In this document: in pieces, positions 8,150 to 16,178 of the stretch | Layout of the letters: each line of letters begins with the position of its first letter | How positions within the stretch are numbered: the first letter of the stretch is position 1 | Source: Cycloclasticus sp. | GTDB lineage: Bacteria > Pseudomonadota > Gammaproteobacteria > Methylococcales > Cycloclasticaceae | Assembly (NCBI GenBank): GCA_018066825.1 | Contig: JAGPVU010000154.1 | Coordinates: 1-18,822, forward strand | Length of the DNA stretch: 18,822 nt | Reading direction: 5' to 3' | Program-made: the position numbers and the translations under genes | Notes under the pieces: model-generated | Seen by the model: the letters and a program-made list of their open reading frames with translations, nothing else | Databases searched by the model: none | Told to the model about the DNA's origin: nothing

Positions 8150-8503
8150 ATGCCTAGAGTAAAACGTGGTGTCGTTGCCCGAGCAAGACACAAAAAAGTT
8201 CTAAAACAAGCAAAAGGATATTATGGCGCACGTAGCCGTATTTATCGTGTTGCTAAGCAAGCAGTTATTAAAGCCGGTCAATATGCGTACCGGGATCGTC
8301 GTCAAAGGAAGCGTCAATTCCGTGCCCTTTGGATTGCGCGTATTAATGCAGGTTCACGTAGCTGTGGTCTGTCTTATAGCCGATTTATCAATGGCCTTAA
8401 AAAAGCGTCGATTGGTCTTGATAGAAAAGTCTTAGCTGATATGGCAGTGTTTGACAAAGATGCTTTTGCGCAGTTGGTTACGACCGCAAAATCAAGCTTG
8501 TAG
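8150..8503 (+). CDS. rplT: 50S ribosomal protein bL20
   Basis: A 117-residue basic protein starting MPRVKRGVVARARHKKVLK, with the conserved ALWIARINA and GLKKA segments; length as in the family. L20 binds 23S rRNA early in 50S assembly and, in E. coli, also represses its own operon. The Shine-Dalgarno TTGAGGA lies 7 nt before the ATG. It is the last gene before the strong hairpin at 8578-8609. Confidence 0.98.
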   Translation: MPRVKRGVVARARHKKVLKQAKGYYGARSRIYRVAKQAVIKAGQYAYRDRRQRKRQFRALWIARINAGSRSCGLSYSRFINGLKKASIGLDRKVLADMAVFDKDAFAQLVTTAKSSL

Positions 8504-8537
8504 AGCCTGTTAGTTGCTAGAGTAATTTATTACTCAT

Positions 8538-8557
8538 GTCGTTGCCTAGGCAATGAC
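8538..8557. repeat. 20-bp dyad in the rplT-pheS gap
   Basis: GTCGTTGCCTAGGCAATGAC is a dyad: the central TTGCCTAGGCAA (8542-8553) is a perfect 12-bp palindrome, and the flanks add GTC/GAC with one mismatch. A wider pair, GCCTGT (8505-8510) and ACAGGC (8556-8561), overlaps its right arm, so the RNA could fold in competing ways upstream of the pheS hairpin. It could be an operator or part of an attenuator. Confidence 0.45.
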
Positions 8558-8577
8558 AGGCAGCGGTTAATTAAGTC

Positions 8578-8616
8578 ATAAGGGAAAGATCGCTGGATCT
8601 TTCCCTTATTTATTTG
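8578..8616 (+). terminator. Strong hairpin terminator/attenuator before pheS
   Basis: A perfect 14-bp stem (8578-8591 with 8596-8609) with a GCTG tetraloop is followed by TTATTTG, an imperfect U-rich tail. It comes 75 nt after rplT and ends 29 nt before the pheS start, leaving little room for another promoter. It should terminate most infC-rpmI-rplT transcripts, so pheST depends on readthrough or on a promoter upstream of the hairpin. E. coli has an attenuator here governed by the pheM leader peptide; no such peptide is seen. Confidence 0.8.
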
Positions 8617-8638
8617 CATTAAGTAAACGAATAATAAT

Positions 8639-9658
8639 GTGGAAAATTCATTAGAAAGCATAGTTGAGCAAGCCGAAGTCGAGCTTAAAGCAGCGGATTC
8701 ATTGACGCTGGTTGAGGAAATTCGGGTTGCCTATTTAGGTAAAAAAGGCGTCTTTACCCGTCAAATGAAAACCCTTGGTAGCCTGTCTGCTGAAGAACGG
8801 CCTAAGGTTGGCGCAACGATTAATCACGCGAAGCAACAATTTCAAAGCTCGCTGGAGTTACGCAAAACGCAGCTTGAAAATGCCTTATTGGCTAAACGCT
8901 TACAAGAAGAAACGATTGATGTGACCCTACCTGGGCGCGGGCAAGCGGTGGGGGGTGTACACCCAGTCACCAGAACCATGCGCCGGATCGAGCAAATATT
9001 TAGTCGCATTGGCTTTGATATAGCAATGGGGCCTGAAGTTGAAGATGACTTTCATAACTTTGAGGCACTCAATATTCCAGCCCATCACCCCGCGCGTGCG
9101 ATGCACGACACCTTTTACTTTGATGAGCATACCGTACTTAGAACCCATACTTCGCCAGTACAAATACGCGTGATGGAACAGCAGCAACCGCCGTTTAAGG
9201 TGATTGCGCCTGGGCGTGTGTATCGTTGCGATTCGGATTTAACCCACACCCCGATGTTCCACCAAGTTGAGGGGTTTGTGGTCGATAAGAATATAAATTT
9301 TGCTGATTTAAAGGGTGTGATCAGCGAGTTTTTAAAAGCATTTTTTGAAAAAGATGTAAGCGTTAGGTTTCGGCCATCGTATTTTCCTTTTACCGAACCC
9401 TCAGCTGAAGTGGATATCGCCTGTGTGATGTGTGCTGGGCAAGGCTGTCGGGTGTGTGGGCATACCGGCTGGCTAGAGGTGCTGGGTTGCGGAATGATTC
9501 ACCCCGAAGTGTTCCGTCATGTAAATGTTGATGCTGAACAATACACCGGTTTTGCTTTTGGTATGGGCGTCGAACGATTGACCATGCTGCGTTATAAGAT
9601 TAATGATTTGCGGCTGTTTTTTGAAAATGATCTTAAGTTTTTAAGACAATTTAATTAA
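8639..9658 (+). CDS. pheS: Phenylalanyl-tRNA synthetase alpha subunit
   Basis: Catalytic subunit of the alpha2-beta2 PheRS that charges tRNA-Phe. The 339 residues (E. coli 327) show an N-terminal coiled coil (about 1-90), the class II region MGPEVEDDFHNFEALN, motif 2 (VYRCDSDLTHTPMFHQVEGF), the Phe-pocket segment SYFPFTEPSAEVD, a Cys-rich insert (CVMCAGQGCRVCGHTG), and motif 3 (GFAFGMGVERLTMLRY). The GTG start is forced: an in-frame TAA lies at 8624-8626 and the intervening codons are not starts. There is no evident Shine-Dalgarno, and an out-of-frame ATG at 8637 overlaps the GTG and stops after five codons. pheT follows after 19 nt. Confidence 0.97.
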   Translation: MENSLESIVEQAEVELKAADSLTLVEEIRVAYLGKKGVFTRQMKTLGSLSAEERPKVGATINHAKQQFQSSLELRKTQLENALLAKRLQEETIDVTLPGRGQAVGGVHPVTRTMRRIEQIFSRIGFDIAMGPEVEDDFHNFEALNIPAHHPARAMHDTFYFDEHTVLRTHTSPVQIRVMEQQQPPFKVIAPGRVYRCDSDLTHTPMFHQVEGFVVDKNINFADLKGVISEFLKAFFEKDVSVRFRPSYFPFTEPSAEVDIACVMCAGQGCRVCGHTGWLEVLGCGMIHPEVFRHVNVDAEQYTGFAFGMGVERLTMLRYKINDLRLFFENDLKFLRQFN

Positions 9659-9677
9659 AGCTCAATAGGTATTTAAA

Positions 9678-12050
9678 ATGTTAGTTAATGAAGCGTGGCT
9701 TAAAGAATTTGTCAATTACACCCTATCAACCGAACAGCTCTGTGAAAAACTCACAATGGCTGGCCTTGAGGTCGACTCGGTAACACCTGCAGCAGCTCAA
9801 TTTACTGGGGTTGTGATCGGCCAAGTGCTGACTACAGCACAACACCCTAATGCAGATAAATTAAAAGTTTGTACTGTGTCGATTGGCGCGGAAGATGCGT
9901 TAGATATTGTCTGTGGTGCGAGCAATGTACGCCCGGGTTTACGTATTCCGGTTGCAACCGTGGGTGCGGTGTTACCTGGCGACTTTAAAATCAAACCGTC
10001 CAAGTTACGGGGTGAACCATCCAATGGCATGTTGTGTTCCGAGCAAGAACTGGGCCTAGCCGATGAGGCTGAAGGCTTAATGGAGCTGCCTGATGACGCA
10101 CCACTTGGTGTCAATATCCGCGAATACTTGCAATTAGACGATACGATCATAGAAGTTGATCTAACACCCAATCGCGCGGATTGTTTAAGCATTGAAGGTA
10201 TCGCGCGTGAGATTGCTTGTTTTAGCGAGCAGCCCTTTACCGTTAAACAGCCAGCAGAGGTAGCCGTTACCCTAGATATAAAACAAAACGTGGTGGTTGA
10301 GGCAATAGAAGACTGCCCGCGTTATATAGGCCGAGTGATAAAAGGCTTAGATAGAAGCGCAACAACACCAATCTGGATGCAAGAAAAACTCAGACGCTGT
10401 GGGCAACGCAGTTTAGGCCCCTTGGTTGATGTGAGTAATTACGTGTTATTAGAATTGGGCCAACCACTGCATTGCTTTGATTTAGATAAGATACAAGGTG
10501 ACATCATCGTGCGTCGTGCAGCTAAAAACGAAGCGCTAACGTTATTGAACGATCAAACAATCGAATTGGACGACGATATCTTAGTCATCGCCGACCAGCA
10601 AAAACCCTTGGCCTTTGCCGGCGTTATGGGCGGGCAATCATCGGCGGTTAGTGATGAAACACGCGATATTTTTATCGAATGCGCCTTTTTTACACCCATC
10701 ACGATTGCGGGTAAATCAAGACGGTATGGCTTGCACACAGACGCGTCCCATCGCTTTGAGCGTGGTGTGGATCCTGAATTATGTTATCGCGCGTTAGACC
10801 GTACAGTGGCGTTATTGACATCTATTGCGGGCGGGCAAGTAGGCCCATTAACGGACGTGAGCTCAAATGTGCCTGAACAGCCGGTCATTAACGTTCGCTT
10901 AGATCGGGTTAAACGCGTATTAGGCCTCGATTTGGACCATAAGGTAGTTGAATCATACTTGTTGTCGCTGGGTATGCGAGTCGAAAAAACTGAGCGGCAC
11001 TGGTGTGTCACTCCACCGACTTATCGCTTTGATATCGCCATAGAGGCCGATTTAATTGAAGAAATCGCTCGTTTATACGGTTACGATAAATTACCGCAAA
11101 ATAGTTTAGTTATGTCGGCGGCGTTAAGTTCAGCCAAAGAAAACGTGCAGCCGATCGATCGCATTAAAGACTTACTGGTCGATTTGGGTTATCAAGAAGC
11201 GATCACCTATAGCTTTACCGACGAGTCAGCGCTCAAAGCGTTAACCCCCAAAGAAGATGTGTACCGGCTTAAAAACCCTATTTCATCGGACTTGTCAGTG
11301 ATGCGAACCACCTTGTGGGCTGGTTTGTTAAAGGCGATGGACGCAAATTTAAAGCGCAATGAAGAAACCGTACGTTTTTTTGAAACCGGTTTAAAGTTCA
11401 CCTTGGTAGACGGCCAGCTACAGCAACAGCAAACGCTATCCATGTTGGTAACTGGCCGCGCAACGCCAGAACAATGGGGCGAAGCATCGCGGATGGTCGA
11501 CTTTTATGACCTCAAGCACGACGTAGAAGCTATCTTGGCGCTAAATGGTCTGCTTGATGCGTATCAATTTGAAGCAGCTGAGCACGATGCCCTGCATCCG
11601 GGTCAAACAGCAAAGCTGGTTAACAAAGACGGCGACTGCGTCGGTTATATGGGGCTGATTCACCCCGGCTTAGAAAACCAGTTTGATATTAAAAAGCCGG
11701 TGTACTTGGTCGAACTGAATCAAAGCATGATCGAAGAAAAGCACAGCCCAGAATTTGAAGCAATTTCAAAATACCCGTCGGTACGACGAGATTTAGCACT
11801 CATTGTTGAAGAAAAGTTACACGTAAATAAAATAGTCGACTATATTTATCAGCAGCAAGGGATTGTGCAAGAAGTGGTCGTTTTTGATATCTATCAAGGT
11901 AAAGGGATAGAAAATGGTAGAAAAAGTGTCGCTTTAGGCTTGATTTTACAGGATAATTCTAAGACACTAGTCGAACAAGACGTCGAGGGATTTATTAACG
12001 ACTTGCTCAGTAATTTAAAAAATACATTTAACGCTCAGCTAAGAGAATAA
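9678..12050 (+). CDS. pheT: Phenylalanyl-tRNA synthetase beta subunit
   Basis: Beta subunit of PheRS, which supports tRNA binding and hydrolyses mischarged Tyr-tRNA-Phe. The 790 residues (E. coli 795) carry an N-terminal EMAP-II-like tRNA-binding domain (about 40-150, HPNADKLKVCTV), the B3/B4 editing domain (about 210-380), the B5 domain (about 400-475), a catalytic-like core, and a C-terminal ferredoxin-fold anticodon-binding domain (from about 700, KYPSVRRDLALIVEE). It is complete, with no frameshift. ihfA starts 4 nt after its stop, so the two are almost certainly cotranscribed. Confidence 0.98.
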   Translation: MLVNEAWLKEFVNYTLSTEQLCEKLTMAGLEVDSVTPAAAQFTGVVIGQVLTTAQHPNADKLKVCTVSIGAEDALDIVCGASNVRPGLRIPVATVGAVLPGDFKIKPSKLRGEPSNGMLCSEQELGLADEAEGLMELPDDAPLGVNIREYLQLDDTIIEVDLTPNRADCLSIEGIAREIACFSEQPFTVKQPAEVAVTLDIKQNVVVEAIEDCPRYIGRVIKGLDRSATTPIWMQEKLRRCGQRSLGPLVDVSNYVLLELGQPLHCFDLDKIQGDIIVRRAAKNEALTLLNDQTIELDDDILVIADQQKPLAFAGVMGGQSSAVSDETRDIFIECAFFTPITIAGKSRRYGLHTDASHRFERGVDPELCYRALDRTVALLTSIAGGQVGPLTDVSSNVPEQPVINVRLDRVKRVLGLDLDHKVVESYLLSLGMRVEKTERHWCVTPPTYRFDIAIEADLIEEIARLYGYDKLPQNSLVMSAALSSAKENVQPIDRIKDLLVDLGYQEAITYSFTDESALKALTPKEDVYRLKNPISSDLSVMRTTLWAGLLKAMDANLKRNEETVRFFETGLKFTLVDGQLQQQQTLSMLVTGRATPEQWGEASRMVDFYDLKHDVEAILALNGLLDAYQFEAAEHDALHPGQTAKLVNKDGDCVGYMGLIHPGLENQFDIKKPVYLVELNQSMIEEKHSPEFEAISKYPSVRRDLALIVEEKLHVNKIVDYIYQQQGIVQEVVVFDIYQGKGIENGRKSVALGLILQDNSKTLVEQDVEGFINDLLSNLKNTFNAQLRE

Positions 12051-12054
12051 AAAA

Positions 12055-12354
12055 ATGTCACTAACAAAAGCTGATTTAACCGAACAACTATTTGATGAGT
12101 TAGGTCTGAATAAACGCGAAGCCAAAGAAATTGTTGAACAAATGTTCGAAGCAATTAAAGACTCTTTGGAAAAAGGCGAGCAGGTCAAAATCTCTGGTTT
12201 TGGTAATTTTGAATTGAAAGATAAAGATGCCCGACCTGGCAGAAACCCTAAAACCGGTGAAGACGTATCAATTTCTGCACGACGCGTAGTTACGCTAAGG
12301 GCAGGTCAAAAACTTAAAGAACGAGTAGAAGCGTATGCTGGAACCCAGTCATAA
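12055..12354 (+). CDS. ihfA: Integration host factor alpha subunit
   Basis: IHF-alpha pairs with IHF-beta to bend DNA sharply at specific sites in replication, recombination and sigma-54 transcription. The 99 residues (E. coli 99) show the HU/IHF fold: an N-terminal helix pair (LTKADLTEQLFDELG), GEQVKISGFGNFEL, the DNA-intercalating arm RPGRNPKTGE with its conserved Pro, and a C-terminal helix (RAGQKLKERV). It lies directly after pheT, as in E. coli and Pseudomonas. Its last 20 bases overlap the start of the MerR-family gene. Confidence 0.98.
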   Translation: MSLTKADLTEQLFDELGLNKREAKEIVEQMFEAIKDSLEKGEQVKISGFGNFELKDKDARPGRNPKTGEDVSISARRVVTLRAGQKLKERVEAYAGTQS

Positions 12355-12688
12355 TAAGGAATTACCGGCAATACCGGCAAAACGTTACTTTACCATCGGT
12401 GAAGTCAGCGAGCTGTGTGCGGTAAAGCCGCACGTATTACGCTATTGGGAACAAGAATTCCCACAATTAGAACCCGTTAAACGCCGCGGAAACCGTCGTT
12501 ATTACCAACGACAAGATGTTATCTTAATCAGGCAAATACGTGGCTTATTATACGAAGACGGTTACACCATCGGTGGCGCTAGGGCGCATCTAACCGGTGA
12601 TAATAACCAGCAAGATACCTCGCAAACTAAAATAGAAATCCAACAAATACAAGCGGAACTGTTGGAAATTCTAGATATTCTAAAGTAA
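12335..12688 (+). CDS. MerR-family regulator downstream of ihfA
   Basis: A 117-residue MerR-type DNA-binding protein. The winged helix is at about 17-85: YFTIGEVSELCAVKPHVLRY, then WEQEFP and the wing RRGNRRYYQRQDV. A short C-terminal helix follows (IEIQQIQAELLEILDILK), presumably for dimerisation. It lacks the Cys cluster of metal-sensing MerR proteins, so its effector is unknown. A very similar gene sits in this position in Pseudomonas. The ATG lies inside ihfA in another frame, giving a 20-nt overlap and probable translational coupling. tRNA-Pro begins 6 nt after its stop, so the messenger may run into the tRNA. Confidence 0.92.
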   Translation: MLEPSHNKELPAIPAKRYFTIGEVSELCAVKPHVLRYWEQEFPQLEPVKRRGNRRYYQRQDVILIRQIRGLLYEDGYTIGGARAHLTGDNNQQDTSQTKIEIQQIQAELLEILDILK

Positions 12689-12694
12689 CTCAAT

Positions 12695-12773
<79 letters not shown>

Positions 12774-12873
12774 CCCACTTATTATTAACTAAAACGACGA
12801 AGTTCTTCTATTGGTTGAATTTAATGGTTTAAGGTTGTAATTAGCATTTGAAAAATGTGTAGTAGTCCGCTCG

Positions 12874-12984
12874 CTAAGGCTTATCGGCCTCGTTGGTTTT
12901 TTGCTCAACACGTAAAATCATCGACTGTAATAAGGCTTGATCTGGGTTGTCTTCATTCATTAGGCCAAATATCTTTTCAGACTG
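12874..12984 (-). pseudogene. Coding-like C-terminal remnant of an unidentified gene
   Basis: Read leftward, 36 codons are open between a TGA (12987-12985) and a TAG (12876-12874). The peptide contains EKIFGLMNEDNPDQALLQ and then SMILRVEQKTNEADKP. Its composition (Asp/Glu/Gln-rich amphipathic helix with a charged tail) looks like the end of a real protein rather than random sequence. I do not recognise it. Its open part ends where the NapC homology begins on the other strand, so it may be a gene tail joined to napC by rearrangement. This is judged by eye only. Confidence 0.35.
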
Positions 12985-13318
12985 TCACGCGCCTCAAGAA
13001 TGGACGGCAAAAATGGCGCGCAAAATCAAGGCGACCTTTAAAGAGGTGCCGCGTAAAATAACCGGCAAAATAAATACCAAAGAAAAGTTTGAAGCGCATC
13101 GCCTAGAACTTGCAGAGAGTGTTTGGTCAGCGATGAAAGCAAATGATTCGCAAGAGTGCCATAATTGCCACGCATTTGAAACCATGGATCTCGACAGTCA
13201 GTCAAAAAGTGCAGCAAAAAGGCACAGCGCTGAACGTCGTTTGCAGAAAGGTGAAACCTGCATTGATTGTCATAAGGGTATTGCACATACGCTCCCGTCT
13301 GTACAAAGCGATCCCTAA
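12974..13318 (+). pseudogene. NapC/NirT-type multihaem cytochrome c, 5'-truncated
   Basis: The C-terminal part of a NapC/NirT/TorC quinol dehydrogenase, which in intact form passes electrons from membrane quinol to periplasmic reductases. Recognisable segments are SDCHAPQEWTAKMARK, INTKEKFEAHRLELAESVW, the haem site CHNCH (13157-13171), the haem site CIDCH (13259-13273) and KGIAHTLP. The transmembrane anchor and first haem site are absent, and the next site reads FSDCH instead of CxxCH, losing its first Cys at 12974-12976. No ribosome binding site or signal sequence precedes it, and an in-frame TGA lies at 12938-12940. No partner nap, nir or tor genes are nearby. It is almost certainly a relic. 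Confidence 0.8.
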
Positions 13319-13386
13319 TAGACTAGCTTGATTTTAGCGCCAAATTCTAAGCTAACACCCAGCTAAAAGATTAGTGTTTAATTATG

Positions 13387-13404
13387 TGGTAGCATTAATT
13401 ACCA
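13387..13404. promoter_or_regulatory. Operator-like dyad upstream of the esterase
   Basis: TGGTAGCATTAATTACCA has exact 5-bp arms (TGGTA/TACCA) around an 8-nt centre containing ATTAAT. It ends 21 nt before the esterase ATG, where a repressor site would cover the promoter or leader. No matching regulator gene is adjacent. Confidence 0.35.
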
Positions 13405-13425
13405 TCAATTATTCAGTGGATTGTT

Positions 13426-14340
13426 ATGCAATTAAATCAGGATACACAGGCTTTATTGGCGATGCTACAAGAGGCAGGGGTCAAGCCTTTTCATCAAGGG
13501 TCGCCGCAGGAGGCTAGGGCAGCAATGACGCAACTAATGGGTCTAGTACCAGTAGGTGACGCGCAGGTAACGGTTAACGATTATTTGCTACCGGATACAG
13601 GCGTTACTTTGCGCGTTACGCGCCCTCAAACAAAACCACGGGCGATTATTGTGTATTACCATGGCGGGGGTTGGGTGTGTGGTAATGCGCAAGATTATGA
13701 CGGCTTAGCGCGCGAGCTAGCAACCAATAGTAACTGCTTAGTGGTGATGGTTGATTACCGATTAGCGCCGGAACACGCGTACCCCACGCCGTTAAATGAT
13801 TGTTGGGACGCTATCAACTGGGTGGATAATAACCGACCCACACTCGACACTGAGGGCCTGCCCTTAATTGTTGCGGGTGATAGTAGTGGCGGTAACCTTG
13901 CTGCGGTGGTGGCGCAACGTGCAGCGTCAGGCGAACTGGATTTAGCGATGCAAATTCTAGTTTATCCGGTGATGGACTTTGATTTAACCAGGGCTTCTTA
14001 TAGCAACCCTGATAACCAATTGTTATTAACTACAAACGATATGGTGTGGTTTTGGGATCACTACGCGGGCACCGCAACAGATCGCTTAGCCCCGAGTTTA
14101 TCGCCCTTACGCGGCGAGCTAAGGGCGCAACTCGCGCCAGCATTAATAATTTCAGCCGAGTACGACGTGCTGCATGATGAAAACCAAGTCTATGCTAAGC
14201 AATTATCGCAGGCGGGTGTTCAGGTTGAATACATCGACGTTAAAGGCGAAATTCACGGTTTTATAGGTTTAATGGGTGTGTTGGCTAGCAGCCGTAAAAC
14301 GCTTGAGAAAATCACATTATTTATTAATAACCATGTGTAG
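13426..14340 (+). CDS. Alpha/beta-hydrolase esterase, hormone-sensitive-lipase family
   Basis: A 304-residue cytoplasmic carboxylesterase without a signal peptide. It shows the family IV marks: oxyanion motif HGGG (79-82) in YYHGGGW, nucleophile Ser153 in GDSSGG, DYRLAPEHAYP (110-120), catalytic Asp247 in SAEYDVLHDE, and catalytic His277 in GEIHGF. Such enzymes cleave short- to medium-chain esters. The monooxygenase starts 50 nt downstream with no terminator between, so cotranscription is likely and an ester made by the monooxygenase is an attractive substrate. AGTGGA about 7 nt before the ATG serves as the ribosome binding site. Substrate is inferred from context only. Confidence 0.9.
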   Translation: MQLNQDTQALLAMLQEAGVKPFHQGSPQEARAAMTQLMGLVPVGDAQVTVNDYLLPDTGVTLRVTRPQTKPRAIIVYYHGGGWVCGNAQDYDGLARELATNSNCLVVMVDYRLAPEHAYPTPLNDCWDAINWVDNNRPTLDTEGLPLIVAGDSSGGNLAAVVAQRAASGELDLAMQILVYPVMDFDLTRASYSNPDNQLLLTTNDMVWFWDHYAGTATDRLAPSLSPLRGELRAQLAPALIISAEYDVLHDENQVYAKQLSQAGVQVEYIDVKGEIHGFIGLMGVLASSRKTLEKITLFINNHV

Positions 14341-14390
14341 TAGTTTCAAGAAAAAAACCAAGTCCTTATTTGATTAAATAAAAACGATAA

Positions 14391-16028
14391 ATGGTGGCTG
14401 AGATGAATCAACAGAATAAAACCCCAGATAGCCAGCAAGTGGACGCGCTGATTGTTGGCGCAGGTTTTGCGGGTTTGTACATGCTGCATTTATTACGCGA
14501 TAAACAGGGCCTTAAGGTGGCGACGATTGAGTCTGCTAGTGGTGTTGGCGGCACTTGGTATTGGAATAACTACCCAGGGGCGCGGTGTGATATTGCGAGC
14601 CACCATTATTCCTTTTCATTTTCAAAAGATCTGCAACAAGAATGGGTCTGGTCGGAGAAATACGCGGGGCAAGCTGAGATATTACGTTATTTAGAGTACG
14701 TGGCTAAACGCTTCGACTTAAACAAAGATATTCAGTTTAATTGCCGTGTTAAATCCGCTGCTTTTGATGAAAGCAGTGATCGTTGGCTCGTTACCACTGA
14801 CAACGGAGAGCGCTATAGCGCCAAATACTTTATTCCGGCGGTTGGTACCCTGTCTTCAGCAAATATTCCCGCATTTAAAGGCCAAGAAGGTTTTCAAGGT
14901 GAGACTTACTTTACAGGTACCTGGCCTAACAATGGGGTCGATTTTAAAGGCAAACGGGTGGGCATTATTGGCACCGGCGCAACCGCTATTCAAGTGATTC
15001 CGGAGGTGGCAAAACAAGCGGCCCACTTAACGGTCTTCCAACGTTCGCCTAATTATGCCGCGCCGCTGCAAAATGAAACCATTAGTGAAGCAGAAGACCA
15101 ACAATTAAAAGCCAACTACGATCAGTTGCGCGAGGCGTCATGGAATTCATTCGCCGGCGTTCCTTTTCCTAAACTGAGGCCGGCTGCATTAGACGATACG
15201 GATCAGCAACGGCTGGCGCATTATGAAGAACTCTGGCAAGACGGTGGCTTTAGTCTGTGGATAGGCAGTTATCAAGATATTTTGTACGACAAGGCCGCTA
15301 ACGAAACAGCGGCAGATTTTGTTCGTAGTAAAATTCGTCAGCGGGTTAATGACCCAACAATAGCCGAGATGCTGTGTCCACCGAAAGGTCAAACCTATGG
15401 CACCAAGCGGCAACCCTGTGAAACAGGTTACTTTGAAACCTACAATAGAGACAATGTGACGTTAGTCGATATCAAACGATCAGCGATCGAAGAACTGACC
15501 CCCACAGGTTTAAAAACGACCGATCAGCACTACGAGTTCGACAGCCTTATTTACGCCACAGGGTACGATGCGTTCACCGGCTCGTTGTTTAAAATGGATA
15601 TTAAAGGCCGCGGTGGTTTGCCATTGCAGGACCATTGGTCTAAAGGGGCTAGAACTTATTTGGGTCTTTCAGCCGCGGGCTTTCCAAACATGTTTACTAT
15701 TACCGGGCCGCAAAGCCCGTCAGTCTTGTTTAATATGCCCTTAGCTATTGAAATGCACTGTGAGTGGATTGCCAATTGCATTGCCTATATGAATGATCAT
15801 GGCTTAGCAACAATAGAAGCACAACCAACGAGTGAAGATGAGTGGCTGGCTGAAACCAAGCAAATCGCCGATGCTACCTTATTACCAGAGGCGACCTCAT
15901 GGTATATGGGGGCCAATATTCCAGGTAAGCCACGGGTCTTTTTGGTGTACTTAGGTGGGGGTAAACAATATAAAGAGATTATCGAGACAGTGGCATCTAA
16001 CGATTACACAGGGTTTACTCTGAAGTAA
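14391..16028 (+). CDS. Baeyer-Villiger-type flavin monooxygenase
   Basis: A 545-residue class B flavin monooxygenase, expected to use FAD, NADPH and O2 to insert oxygen next to a ketone, giving an ester or lactone. The FAD Rossmann motif GAGFAG is at 23-28, followed by GVGGTWYWNNYPGARCD (51-67); the NADPH Rossmann motif GTGATA is at 194-199. The fingerprint between them reads FQGETYFTGTWP (168-179), with Phe174 where the consensus FxGxxxHxxxW has His. The GTKR segment, whose Arg stabilises the peroxyflavin in phenylacetone monooxygenase, is present. ATG 14403 is an alternative start with a better ribosome binding site (GGTGG) than ATG 14391; the choice changes only four residues. It follows the esterase gene by 50 nt, supporting a ketone-degradation pair. 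Confidence 0.9.
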   Translation: MVAEMNQQNKTPDSQQVDALIVGAGFAGLYMLHLLRDKQGLKVATIESASGVGGTWYWNNYPGARCDIASHHYSFSFSKDLQQEWVWSEKYAGQAEILRYLEYVAKRFDLNKDIQFNCRVKSAAFDESSDRWLVTTDNGERYSAKYFIPAVGTLSSANIPAFKGQEGFQGETYFTGTWPNNGVDFKGKRVGIIGTGATAIQVIPEVAKQAAHLTVFQRSPNYAAPLQNETISEAEDQQLKANYDQLREASWNSFAGVPFPKLRPAALDDTDQQRLAHYEELWQDGGFSLWIGSYQDILYDKAANETAADFVRSKIRQRVNDPTIAEMLCPPKGQTYGTKRQPCETGYFETYNRDNVTLVDIKRSAIEELTPTGLKTTDQHYEFDSLIYATGYDAFTGSLFKMDIKGRGGLPLQDHWSKGARTYLGLSAAGFPNMFTITGPQSPSVLFNMPLAIEMHCEWIANCIAYMNDHGLATIEAQPTSEDEWLAETKQIADATLLPEATSWYMGANIPGKPRVFLVYLGGGKQYKEIIETVASNDYTGFTLK

Positions 16029-16178
16029 GCCAAACACTCGAAATATTGCCAAACTAAAAGAAACAAGGCGAATCAATTTTTGCCATTAGGGTTCGAACTT
16101 AACGCTCATAAAACGGGCTTAATTCGCATGTAAAATATGCGTTACTTGTACGATTAACTAGATAAAAGGAAACAAACA

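Noticed and set aside
8504..8638. pheM-like leader peptide or T-box
   Set aside because: No start-to-stop frame here contains a Phe run, and T-box elements are not expected in gammaproteobacteria.
12855..13061. Plus-strand frame overlapping the start of the napC remnant
   Set aside because: The predicted peptide shows no haem motif, signal or NapC N-terminal pattern and overlaps the napC frame out of phase.
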